From NCBI RefSeq assembly GCF_025024155.1, contig NW_026251828.1, positions 1-64,000 on the forward strand: a stretch of 64,000 nucleotides of DNA, in the 5' to 3' direction. The first letter of the stretch is position 1. Each line of letters begins with the position of its first letter. Of the stretch, positions 52,471-62,282 are shown piece after piece. Source of the stretch: Gamsiella multidivaricata. Lineage: Eukaryota; Mortierellomycota; Mortierellomycetes; Mortierellales; Mortierellaceae. A program made the translations under genes and the position numbers. The notes under the pieces were generated by a model. It was not told where the DNA came from and did no database searches. It worked only from the letters and a program-made list of their open reading frames with translations.

Positions 52471-55400
52471 TTAATGCGAAAACATGGCGCGGCGTGAGAC
52501 GTAATAACTGATGCCTTTGGAAATCTCGAGCGTACTCTGGTTCTGCTCCGGATTCAGTGAACTTGAAGCTGACGAAGCTGGGGATGTTTGATGCCTCATC
52601 AAACCCGATCCGGCGCCTTCCTCAAACGATCGCTGTTGCATCGACACCGTTATGTGGTGCGAGTGCTGCTGAGAGCGTTGCTGCTGGGGCTGTCTTGCGG
52701 CGGGCTCCATCGAGGTTCCTGCCATAGACTGGGAATATTGCTTCTGTCGCTTTTCAGAGGCAATCCCTTCTGCAAATCGACAAATGAACTCGTCATGACC
52801 TACCACATCCGACTGGAACGACCGCGCGACGGTTATCCGGAGCTCCGTCGGGGTCAGTCCCCAGGCAGCATCGGGGTAGATCTCGATCGATGTGCGGAGT
52901 CTGTAGGTACTTGTTCGAAAGATAGAATCATCATTGGCATCATCCGCCGTCTTTTCGTCTTCCAAATCCGTGAATCGAGTGTCGATGTCTCCATTTATCA
53001 GAGTGAAATGGTCCAGCGGAGGGTAATAATGTCGCACCACGTTCTGCGGAAATGTCACCTGAACCGCAATTCCTGTTGTGTCTCGAACGTGTTGAATAAC
53101 GCCCTCGACGTTGACAAGAAACGGGAACGAGGGGTGGACATCCAAGGGATTGTCACGGTTCGGTAAGGGCTTCGTAATTTGTGCCCCAATTCTCTCGAGG
53201 TTGAGACAGTGGAAATTGATCTCCAAAGGCACAAATTTCTATAAAGGAAGAGCAAGCTGTTAGCCCCTGCATCTCACGCCGAGTGCAAACTGTGAAAACG
53301 AGATGCATCCTCCGCGTACCACAATCCCGGACATCAGCATGATAATTTCTTGGGTGGATGGCGACTTGAATGCACGCAACATTGATATCCTGAGATCAAG
53401 AAGCATGTGTCTGTGCCTTTGAACGCGCTCATGATCGACTTCAGGTTGATCCATCTGCTGGAGTAGGTCTGTGATTCTCTTGATGGCCATCTGTAGCATG
53501 GATTGCAAGTATTCTCGGGTCTGTCCATGCTCCCTGTCAATGGGCCACGTTGGTGAAGATGAAAGGGTGGCTACGCCTGCGGATGATATGCCTGTGCCTG
53601 CCTTTGTTTGAGCCATGCCAAAGAACCAGACCAGATTCGCAAGAACGCGAAAGTAGTTTATAGAAACTTTGGCCGTGGCATTGAGCCCTAGGAAGGTATG
53701 GTCCATGTAATAGGATAGTCGAAACAGCTGTGCGGAAAGTGTGGGGGCTTGAATGACAAATGCAGGAGTGTCATGGCTGTCTTGGATTTGGATAAGAAGG
53801 TCACAGCACTCTAAAAATATGTCGGCAAACTCTGCATTCCGCCCTTGCTTTGCATGCACATTCACAATATAACGGAGGTCTCGTTGGCAAACCACAATCT
53901 GCTGAAGGATCATTGCGCGGTGGTTACTAGCCGCATGACGTGTCCGCGGTTTCTGTTTACTCCCCCAGAGCGAGTAGATGCGATCGAGGTTGTTAAGGGC
54001 TCGTCCGTAGAATGACTCTGCGTCCTGCTCTGTTTGAACTCGCATGGCGGCGATGGTGGTAACATATGCCGAAGTAGAAGCGGAAGCAGACTCCGAGCGC
54101 CGAGAGTCTGAGTCCTCAACTTTCATACGATTTTCTGCGTCGTCTGCAATGGCCATCGTCAGCGCTGAAGCTAGGTCCTGCAAGGGCTGCGTTCCAGGAC
54201 AAGGAATCTCCTAAGGATGGATCGTGGTTTAGGGATTAGCAATCTGCGCGCTATTTGCTTGCGTCATCGCACAATACCGATGAATCACCACCTACAGATG
54301 GTTCAGGAAAACAGCTGGGATATTTGTCTCGGAGATAGATATAGTGCTTGTAGGTGTATTTTGGCAGCATTTGCAAGATCCGCGGGTTGGGGATAGCCGC
54401 ATTAAAAATAAGAATAAGGTGACCGCCATCTAGATAATAGAAAAGCAAGAGATAGATCTGAGTATACAGATAGCTGAACCCTTTAAAAATACCCAATCTA
54501 GGCAATTGACAACGTACACTGCATGCTCTCGACGTTTTCTTCGATCGGCAGATACATTTTGCTAAGATGCAGCATCTCGGAAACCATGGCCTCTAATTTA
54601 GATTAAAAGCGCAATATTAAGCAACCGACGCTCAAAAGCCAAGGTAATCGAGACATACAAATGCCACTTACCGACAAATCCGCCATGGCGCCTTGCAACC
54701 GCCTTGATACATTGATAAATCGACAGTTGGTCCTCCGGAAACCTCTTCATATTCGATTCGATGCTTGTCATGAACGAAGTCATGCCATCGGCGGTGGCCA
54801 TCACTACAACCCTAAATAGTAAAATAGAACAGCATCAGGAATGTAAATTCCTAGTAGTTGAATTATACATGCATATTTCTAAGACACTTAGATTTCTCGA
54901 ACATACTCAAGCATCCTTTGAGTGGACTCCCGCACATCGCGATCAGCGTCCTCTAGAACACCCAGAGCAATCTGAAGCTGCTCGGTATCGAATGTGATGG
55001 GGGCCCTGCTCCCGATCCTGAAGAGACTTGTCAGAGCATTCAGGCGAACATAGTCGATTTCGTCCATAAACATGTCTAGTAATAGAGGACCTATTAGACA
55101 TCAATTCGTCGCACGTGGAAGATGACATGTACAACACAACATGAACGATTAGACCTCACGTACCAACCATATAGTCGAGAGCGAGAAGAGAAAACTCAGG
55201 GTTCTGCAAGCACAGCTCGCAAATAGAATCTAATTATCAATGAAGCATAGTAGGACGATCCATCGCGTGTTAGATGGGGCTATTAGTTCGCGAGTTACGG
55301 CAGCGAGCACCGACGAATGCCTTACTGATGGCTGCATTTCGCACGTCCTGGTATTCGTCCTCAAGCCCATGAACAAACGCTCCACACGCTCCGGAATCAA

Positions 55401-57546
55401 GCAAGCGGACTTCTTGTGCCGTCACATCCTGATCGCCCTCAGGAGTTGCAATCAATTTTGCCCTCTAGATAAAGAAAGACGAGAACTCATTAGCAACAGC
55501 AAAAAGAGTGTTGAAGCATATTGCCTAAGGTGACGAGCGTATACCTGAGCCTGTTTCTGGGCTGGTCCAGCGGCAAGGTTTTTGGGCGCCACGTCCATTC
55601 GAAGACGGGCCATAATCTTCTTGCTGAATGTCTGTGATAGGAACTTGTAGTCTACAGCCCTGAACTTGCCTAGGAGAGAACAGGCCTAAGGTTCAATTTC
55701 CAGTGGTATTAGTGAGTGGAAGGTCATTTTTAGTCCCACTGCATGGCCGTGACATGACAATGGGTGAAGCATAGGAAAAGTTACCTTGGCTCGCACAGTA
55801 ACGGAGCTGTCATTGACCATGTCGCAGATTCTAATAAAAGAGTCGTCGACTAAACGTGTGGCCTGTAGCTGAGAGGCGAACGGATTTTGCACAATCTGGT
55901 CCGGATATAGCTCGCTCAGAAGACTATGATTTATTAGGGTATGGGTAATTAGTCGATGATCAAAAGTTCGTTCCTTACGAGCACCTATGGTTAATTGTTC
56001 TATATGAAAGAAGGAGGCTTACTAGATAATGTCAAGTCCTTCCATGCGAACCTCCTGATAATCATCCTGAAGCGCCAGCACTGCGACATCGTACATCTCC
56101 AATGCAAGTTTGAATCCTTGTCGGTGGAGTTCCAGAAGCGCCTTGCATGCATTCTATTCAGGAACGAGAAAGTACTGCATAAGTATAGATACGATGTATT
56201 GCGTTATAGTCAATTAACAGCGATTCTACACGTGTGCCTACCTTTCTCACTCGTGGTTCAGGGTCCGTCACATAATTTCTGACAATAAGCTGGATATCGT
56301 GCTGAGAAAATGCTGGGTGCTGGCGCATGATCGGCATGACAGTAAGGTCGCACAACTTTACAAGCGGTGCAAGTTGCGCGACAAGTTGGAGGACTGCGGA
56401 ACGAATTCTGTGGTGGCGATCCTTAAGCTCGGTGATGGATGTCGTAATAAGTGCCCGAATCGTGTTGATATCGGACATGTTACTCCGTGGTAGCCTACCA
56501 ATCTAACCAGCCATGTGAAATGTTACCTTAGCTCTGGCTATGAAGCAAGCAGACGGTATATGTAGTGTAGCAACGTTCAAATTCCAAAGGAAATACCTTG
56601 ATGATGTATGATATCGCATCATAGACTTGAACCCGCACCTCCGTAGAGTCTGCTTGAAGCTATAGGTATGGGTGACCATGAGTAAGAACCGACAGCAAAG
56701 AGTGTGGTAAACCTGGTCGTCAATATTAGATCGATTTACACAAACCTGGTTTAACAAGTGTTCCACAGCGCTCCTCCCATTAACAGCGGTTGCTTCTAAT
56801 ATGTTTTGGATAACTTGGATAAGGAGAATCTATGAAGATCAAGACAAAAGTTATGGATGTGATCCAGCATTATCCGCGCAATTTTTCAACGTAACAAACT
56901 GCGAGGTGTTTGTCGTGTACTTTTGCTCCTTTGTCATTTTCCGTGTAGAGCATGCGCTGCGCTATTTCCATGAATTGTGTATGCTGCGAATTCGTGAGCC
57001 CAGATAGTCGGTTGAGAAGTAACTTGAGGGCCTAAACATATCAACGAAACATATCTGTTAATGAACCGTTCTGAAAAGTCGGTGTAAGCGTGAGAGCTGA
57101 CAGTGAAAGGACGATCATATCTCCGTGGCAATACCTTTATCCTGGTGTGCGTAGCCTTGGAATCTAACGCTAGAAGCAGGCCCTGTGTGAGATTAATAAG
57201 TAGAGATGTCAAGACGCCGGTGAGTTGGCTTTCTGCGGTCTTTAGAACGATGCCGCGCGAAGGATTATGTACACATTCCTACCTCGATGGTTTCTTCTTC
57301 TTCCAGATCAATTGCTCCGTCAACATCCTCATCATTGTCCGTGTCTTCTTCTGGACTTCCAGTGTACTCTCGGCCTACGGCGTGGCTGTCATCAACGACC
57401 ATATCATCTTGATTTCTAGAGCGTTGAAGGGCGAGCACGGGTTCCTGTTGGACGACAGTGATAGACCCGTCAGTGATGTCAGCGTGTTGTCGTGCATGCT
57501 TTCCGCGGCCCGCTTCCTGTGCGGCATCTCGGGCGCTACGCTTCAT
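52471..57546 (-). CDS. INTS4: Integrator complex subunit 4 (HEAT-repeat scaffold)
   Basis: Seventeen exons fit in continuous frame: 57546-57283, 57182-57135, 57031-56921, 56829-56746, 56659-56597, 56502-56242, 56153-56023, 55923-55785, 55685-55545, 55464-55326, 55229-55164, 55076-54907, 54811-54672, 54592-54518, 54429-54296, 54210-53320 and 53238-52471, about 1207 residues. An acidic N-terminus is followed by HEAT repeats (LDSKATHTRIKALKLLLNRL, VTDPEPRVRKNACKALLEL). Diagnostic INTS4 segments are RLVDDSFIRICDMVNDSSVT, LLDSGACGAFVHGLEDEYQD, MDEIDYVRLNALTSLFRIGS and YKHYIYLRDKYPSCFPEP. The C-terminal Ig-like domain includes IQHVRDTTGIAVQVTFPQ. Integrator cleaves nascent RNA (snRNA and promoter-proximal transcripts); INTS4 scaffolds the INTS9/INTS11 nuclease module. 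Human INTS4 has 963 residues. Confidence 0.9.
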
Positions 57547-57692
57547 GTTGTGTAATGTACAAGTGAGATGACGTTCTTTGGTTTGAGCGCGACTTAAGTC
57601 TTTTATGTGGCTGAGCAAGGTCTTCGTTGAGACGGTGTCCTTGACAGCTCATCGTTCAATGCTTAGATCAGATCAGACGAATCGCAAAAACG
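57547..57692. promoter_or_regulatory. shared divergent promoter of INTS4 and SRR1-like gene
   Basis: Only 146 bp separate the two start codons on opposite strands (72 bp less if INTS4 starts at the in-frame ATG at 57618). It is probably one bidirectional promoter; no TATA box is evident. Confidence 0.5.
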
Positions 57693-59094
57693 ATGGCGGC
57701 ATTCAAGGATCTTACCAAGGGAACTCCAGTTCTCCCCTTGGGTACAGGTTCGACATTTTCAGCAAAGAACCTAGTACAGGAGCCAGCTGAGGAACCGTTT
57801 ATCCTTGTCAGGGGCAAAAGTAATGGTCGAAAATGGGAGTCAGCAACAACTATTCGAACATTGCCTCAGAGTCGCGCTATTTCTGAATGGATTGAAAAAA
57901 AAGAAGTGGGGAGCCTTCCTGGATGGACGACAACGCGGAAACCAAGGAAGCCCAAGAAGAACAGTCAGCGCGCCATGATGGGGCGGGGAGCATTCGATCA
58001 AGAGGAACGGACAATTGAATGGGGCATAATCATGCTGGAGGACAAAGTCATGACCCTCAAACAATCCAAGTTTTATTCGGCGTTTCATGGTATGGATTTG
58101 CTGTTGACCAGCGTCATGTTCGAATGATGTCTCTATGCTTGTGACTCTAACCTACTGATCTGCCATATAGAATTGACGCAATTGACCCTTTGCCCTCCTT
58201 GCAAAAAGCAGCATAAGCACATTATGGACTCGACAATGCAGCTCCATCCACGCACAGCGGCCGACCAGACACTGGAGCCAGTGGACCTGAGTCATGAACC
58301 AGAGGCAGGAAACGCAACGAGTCAGGAGATAGGCGCCGAGGTTTGTGCCCAGCGGGAAAAGATCGTGGACATTATCTGCTATGGCATTGGATCGGTGGAG
58401 TCCTCCCGCAACTCGCAGTTTCAAATAGCCTTGGCCCTCTGTCTGAAAGATATACTGCGGGTAATCTTCACAACAGGGTCGCGCGTGGAATGCATAATTG
58501 TCGTTGTCTGTTCGAAGACTGACCAATGCATTGATGCGATCCACTTTTAGCTATCAGGGACGATGTCGATATTTGATCCTGTCATGACCGAGTATGACAA
58601 ACAGCTGGCAGAAAAGCTAGGTCTCCATGTTCTAAAGGCCAATGATCAAGCAAACCAGGTCCTCAGTGCTCGGACCTTACTTTACATGCCTCACTGTCCC
58701 AAGGGCCTGTATTCTCATGTGCTTGAGGCGAATTGGTCTCGGAAGCACCTAGACAACATGGTGATCCTCGGCAACCGTTTCACCATGTATGATGAGAGGT
58801 AACTTCGATAATATCGCTGAACCATTATATGCTACGGCTTCATTCAACGATAGGTGGGACTAATATTCACGTAACTGCGATTACGGCTGTATCAGTCCTT
58901 CTTTCAGACAGTTTGCCAAGCAGGCACCGTTCATCCTCCCAGCGCTCACCATCGCGACTGTTCATGGTTTGCCAGAGACCAAGTTTGAGGATAACACAGT
59001 ATTCAACGATCTTGCCTTCCACTGCTTTCCTGCAGATAAAATCCTGCCAGACGTGGATGTACAAGGCCGCGAAGTCGATCCTGAGCTCTTATAG
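57693..59094 (+). CDS. SRR1-like domain protein
   Basis: Four exons fit: 57693-58089, 58171-58460, 58551-58798 and 58908-59094, giving 373 residues. The first 130 residues are basic and variable. The SRR1 domain (about 225-320) carries IVDIICYGIGSVESSRNSQF, FDPVMTEYDKQLAEKLGLHV, LYMPHCPKGLYSHVLEANWS and NMVILGNRF. Plant SRR1 acts in light signalling and the clock, and yeast Ber1 (same domain) is linked to microtubules; the biochemical activity of the family is not settled. A pogo-type transposon begins 152 bp after its stop codon, which may shorten or alter its 3' region. Confidence 0.88.
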
Positions 59095-59246
59095 TTATCC
59101 ACTTGTAATAAAGACAAAAGAAAAAGACGCGTAGTGTGCACATAGTGTTCGCAATATAATTTCCTTTCTGTCAAATATAGGCATGAAACTTGACTATTGA
59201 TCTGAATGCAGAAAGATGAACTCTAAGAGCGAAAGCCATATATGTA

Positions 59247-59389
59247 CAGTCGAATCTGGTTTTTGTCATCATTTTGATAGTGAAATCGATGATAAAAGTT
59301 AATTCGAACATTTGAATTGACCCCCACAAAAAGAATACTGTAAAACGGAAAAGTATATAGTGTCCGTGACATTGACGCCAGCCACGCCT
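59247..59389 (+). repeat. left outer terminal inverted repeat
   Basis: This is the 143-bp arm beginning CAGTCGAATCTGG. It pairs with 61713-61855 in reverse complement with four mismatches and no gaps (about 97 percent identity). Confidence 0.95.
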
Positions 59390-59466
59390 CATCATGCTAG
59401 TCAAAAAAAATACTTTCATTCACCCACACGCCTCTTCATGTCAACAAACATCCTCAATAAAAGACC

Positions 59467-59555
59467 CTACACTCCTTTTTGCGAAAAGGCCCAATTTTCA
59501 TAGTAAATGTGGGCCTTTTCGCACTGAATTGAAAATATAAGGGGTGTTATTCAGT
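59467..59555 (+). repeat. left inner inverted repeat with internal hairpin
   Basis: This 89-bp arm is identical to the reverse complement of 61611-61699. It contains a 12-bp perfect palindrome, GCGAAAAGGCCC at 59481-59492 and its complement at 59511-59522, around an 18-nt loop. Confidence 0.95.
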
Positions 59556-59650
59556 CCACATGGCACCTGACCTTACCTTATATCCTCGCAAAGATATGTC
59601 ATGCTTACAACATGCAATCACTCTGTCACTTTTCCCTCTCACTTTTCCAT

Positions 59651-61586
59651 ATGCCAAAAAACAAGACACCTCGTATTATAACCGATACGCGTCCACGGGG
59701 CTCCCCCCTCTCAGACATCACATCTATGGTCAACCAGCTCAAGAATGGCACCTCGGCACTACCAGAGGAAGCGCAGGTGCTGGACTACTACTCACTGTTG
59801 GCTAAAGCTCGGGCTAGCACTGACCAAGTCGTCGATCAACAACCTCAAAAACCTGCCGATCCGAAACGCCGTAGTGGTGGGAGAGGTGGAGGATGTAGTC
59901 TAAGGCATCGGATGGAGTTGGTCGAGATCTTTCGCTACCTCAAGAGGACTGATGTGAAGGTCACAGCTGGCAATTTTCACCAGTTCGTACACCGCCCCGT
60001 CTATAGGAAGTCGATCGCGCAGTGGGACAAGGACTTTGACAAGATTCGGTTTGATGTGGCGCATGGTCGAGGCGACAAATGCATACTCTCCAGCAATCCA
60101 GTCGACTTGATACGACACATAATGGACAAGACTGTCCTTGGGTGGCTACTAGAGGTTCGGAAGAGCAACGGCGTTGTCAGTGGTCTACAGCTCCAAGTCG
60201 CAGCCGATTCCGTTCTTCACATTCTTGCGGACGACATTGCGGACGATATTGGTGACTTCAATGATATCCCTCATGGTCGCACCATCTCTTTTACGACATC
60301 GTGGCGTTCGAGGATGACGCAGGAGTACGGTGTCGCCTACTGCAGTCTCAGAGGAGAAGCGGGATCTGTCGACAAAGATGCCATCGCAGAAAGGATGAAC
60401 GAGATCCGCAACATATGCGCTGACTTTAAGCCCGACGACATCTACAATTGCGATGAGACTGACATGTACCTCAGGGAGCTCTCCACTCACTCGTACACTA
60501 CGGCGGAGTTCAAGAGTGGTGCCAAACCAGAGCGGGGGAAATCTCGCGTGTCGATTCTCTTCTGTCTCAACGCCTCTGGATCTTCGCTTGACCGTGCAGA
60601 CGTAACGGCTTTGAGGCCGCAAGTTCTTGGTAAGGATACAAAAACTCCGTGTTTTGTACTAAATTTAATAGAGGACTTATTTAACATGAAAAGGAACTAA
60701 TGATTATGTCTAATTGCTTGATATTGTAGGCGAGCACCTTGCTCGAGGTATCCGACCATTGCCTGAGGTCCCTATTGCCTCGATGAGACATGAAAAGGGA
60801 TACATGACCCTGGATCTTTTCAAGCAATGGCTTCATTCGCTCGACGAGAGCCTCACCAACAAGTGTCTTCTGCTTATCGACTCATGTGGAGCACACGGCA
60901 AGTCTGGAGGCAAGGACCCACTTGCAGGAGAGATATGGAAGCATCTTCGGGTTGAGCGCCTGCCTGCCAATTCGACATCCGTTACCCAACCTTTGGACGC
61001 AGGAATAATTAGCGCATTTAAACGACACTACCTCGAGATGCTCAGCAACAAATCAGTTACAAAGGAGTATGCCACTGGGGAGAAGATATCCAACGGCGAT
61101 GCATGGTCACTTATTCCGTACGCGTGGTCGCATGTCAAGGCCTTGACGGTGAGGCATTGTTTTTGCAAAGTCGGCGTTCTTTCAAAGGCGCAAGTTGATA
61201 AGCTGGAGCAAGAATCAGTGTATGTGAAGGAGCGATCACCACTGTATCCACCTGTGGAGGACACGGATGCAAGTCAGGCCAGGCGACGCTATGTACGATT
61301 GATTGCTTCGGTCATGGACGAGGACAAGATTCAGTTTTCCCTTGACAAGAACCAAAAGGACGCACAGGATTTGGCAGAGGAGATCAAGCAGAAGATGTGC
61401 AAGAAAATCGCCAAGAGGTACGGCTCGCGAGAGAGGAGTTCTTCCATCGAGCGTGATGCTGTCGAGTCGTTCAAGTCTAAGGAAGGAGAGACTTTGAAGA
61501 CCAAGGTGTTCGAGATGCTTAGAGACAATAATGCGAGCCACCGAAAAGCAGCGCGATGTGTGATTCGTGTGCTTGGTGATCCGTAA
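59651..61586 (+). CDS. pogo/Tigger-type transposase (DDE superfamily, CENP-B-like)
   Basis: Two exons fit, 59651-60629 and 60730-61586, joined across a GT-AG intron, giving 611 residues from the ATG of MPKNKTPR (an in-frame ATG at 59612 would add 13). The N-terminal 200 residues carry a helix-turn-helix-type DNA-binding region. RGEAGSVDKDAIAERMNEI matches the linker common in Tigger transposases. The catalytic triad is DDD: Asp268 in YNCDETDMY, Asp377 in CLLLIDSCGAHG and Asp416 in SVTQPLDAGIISAFKRHY. About 195 residues follow the last Asp and are charged. No stop or frameshift is seen, so the protein may be active. Confidence 0.93.
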
Positions 61587-61610
61587 ATCCTAGCAAAATA
61601 GTCACAGAAC

Positions 61611-61699
61611 ACTGAATAACACCCCTTATATTTTCAATTCAGTGCGAAAAGGCCCACATTTACTATGAAAATTGGGCCTTTTCGCAAAAAGGAGTGTAG
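61611..61699 (-). repeat. right inner inverted repeat with internal hairpin
   Basis: This is the exact reverse complement of 59467-59555. The palindrome arms are at 61644-61655 and 61674-61685. It begins 24 bp after the transposase stop codon. Confidence 0.95.
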
Positions 61700-61712
61700 T
61701 CCTTTGTGGAGA

Positions 61713-61855
61713 AGGCGTGACTGGCGTCAATGTCACGGACACTATATACTTTTGCGTTTTACAGTATTCTTTTTGTGGGGGTCAATTCAAATGTTCGAAT
61801 TAACTTTTATCATCGATTTCACTATCAGAATGATGATAAAAACCAGATTCGACTG
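61713..61855 (-). repeat. right outer terminal inverted repeat
   Basis: This is the partner of 59247-59389, ending CCAGATTCGACTG before the TA duplication. Confidence 0.95.
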
Positions 61856-61857
61856 TA

Positions 61858-62282
61858 TTGGAATTTTGAATGAGAAATGTCATTGGAGCTTGACCAAACT
61901 GCGGGTCAGGGCAGGAACACCAGAAGATTCAGTTGGCGCCAGCATCAGCGTTCCCATTATGATGAACAGCCCTCCGAGAAACTACACACGCTCCTATTGA
62001 TCGGCAAAAAAAGTTGGTAAAGGATAGACAGGACAGACAGGACAGACAGGACAGACAGGACAGAAAAAAATCTGCCACACTGCCATGCAGCCTTCAGCCT
62101 GTCAAATTTTTTTATCAAAAAGAGAGTGTCAACACAGAAAAGCATATATAATTTTTATTTTTGCTGATTGGGGATCTTTCTGGCCGATGGAGTTGATGGA
62201 CCGATATCGTTGCAATTTGTATCGATAGATTGGATCAATGTTAGGATCACGTTGTTCGTAGTCGTGTCCTTCCCGGCTGAGG
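61858..62282. other. intergenic region right of the transposon
   Basis: This is plain AT-moderate sequence with the 9-bp tandem array at 62028-62072 and poly(T)/poly(A) runs. The minus-strand frame 62129-62329 may be a shifted 3' tail of the pseudogene to the right. Confidence 0.4.
62028..62072 (+). repeat. five tandem copies of a 9-bp unit (GACAGGACA)
   Basis: Five perfect copies of GACAGGACA occur, followed by an A-run. It is a simple minisatellite 170 bp outside the transposon's right end. Confidence 0.95.

Larger units (their letters stand above)
59247..61855 (+). mobile_element. complete pogo/Tigger-like DNA transposon, 2609 bp
   Basis: The element starts CAGTCGAATCTGG and ends with its reverse complement, and is flanked by TA on both sides (59245-59246 and 61856-61857), the target duplication of the Tc1/mariner/pogo group. 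Terminal inverted repeats of 143 bp (59247-59389 and 61713-61855) differ at only four positions without gaps. A second pair of inner inverted repeats, 89 bp and identical, sits just inside (59467-59555 and 61611-61699). Between them lies one transposase gene with an uninterrupted frame. High repeat identity and an intact gene indicate recent insertion. Confidence 0.95.
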
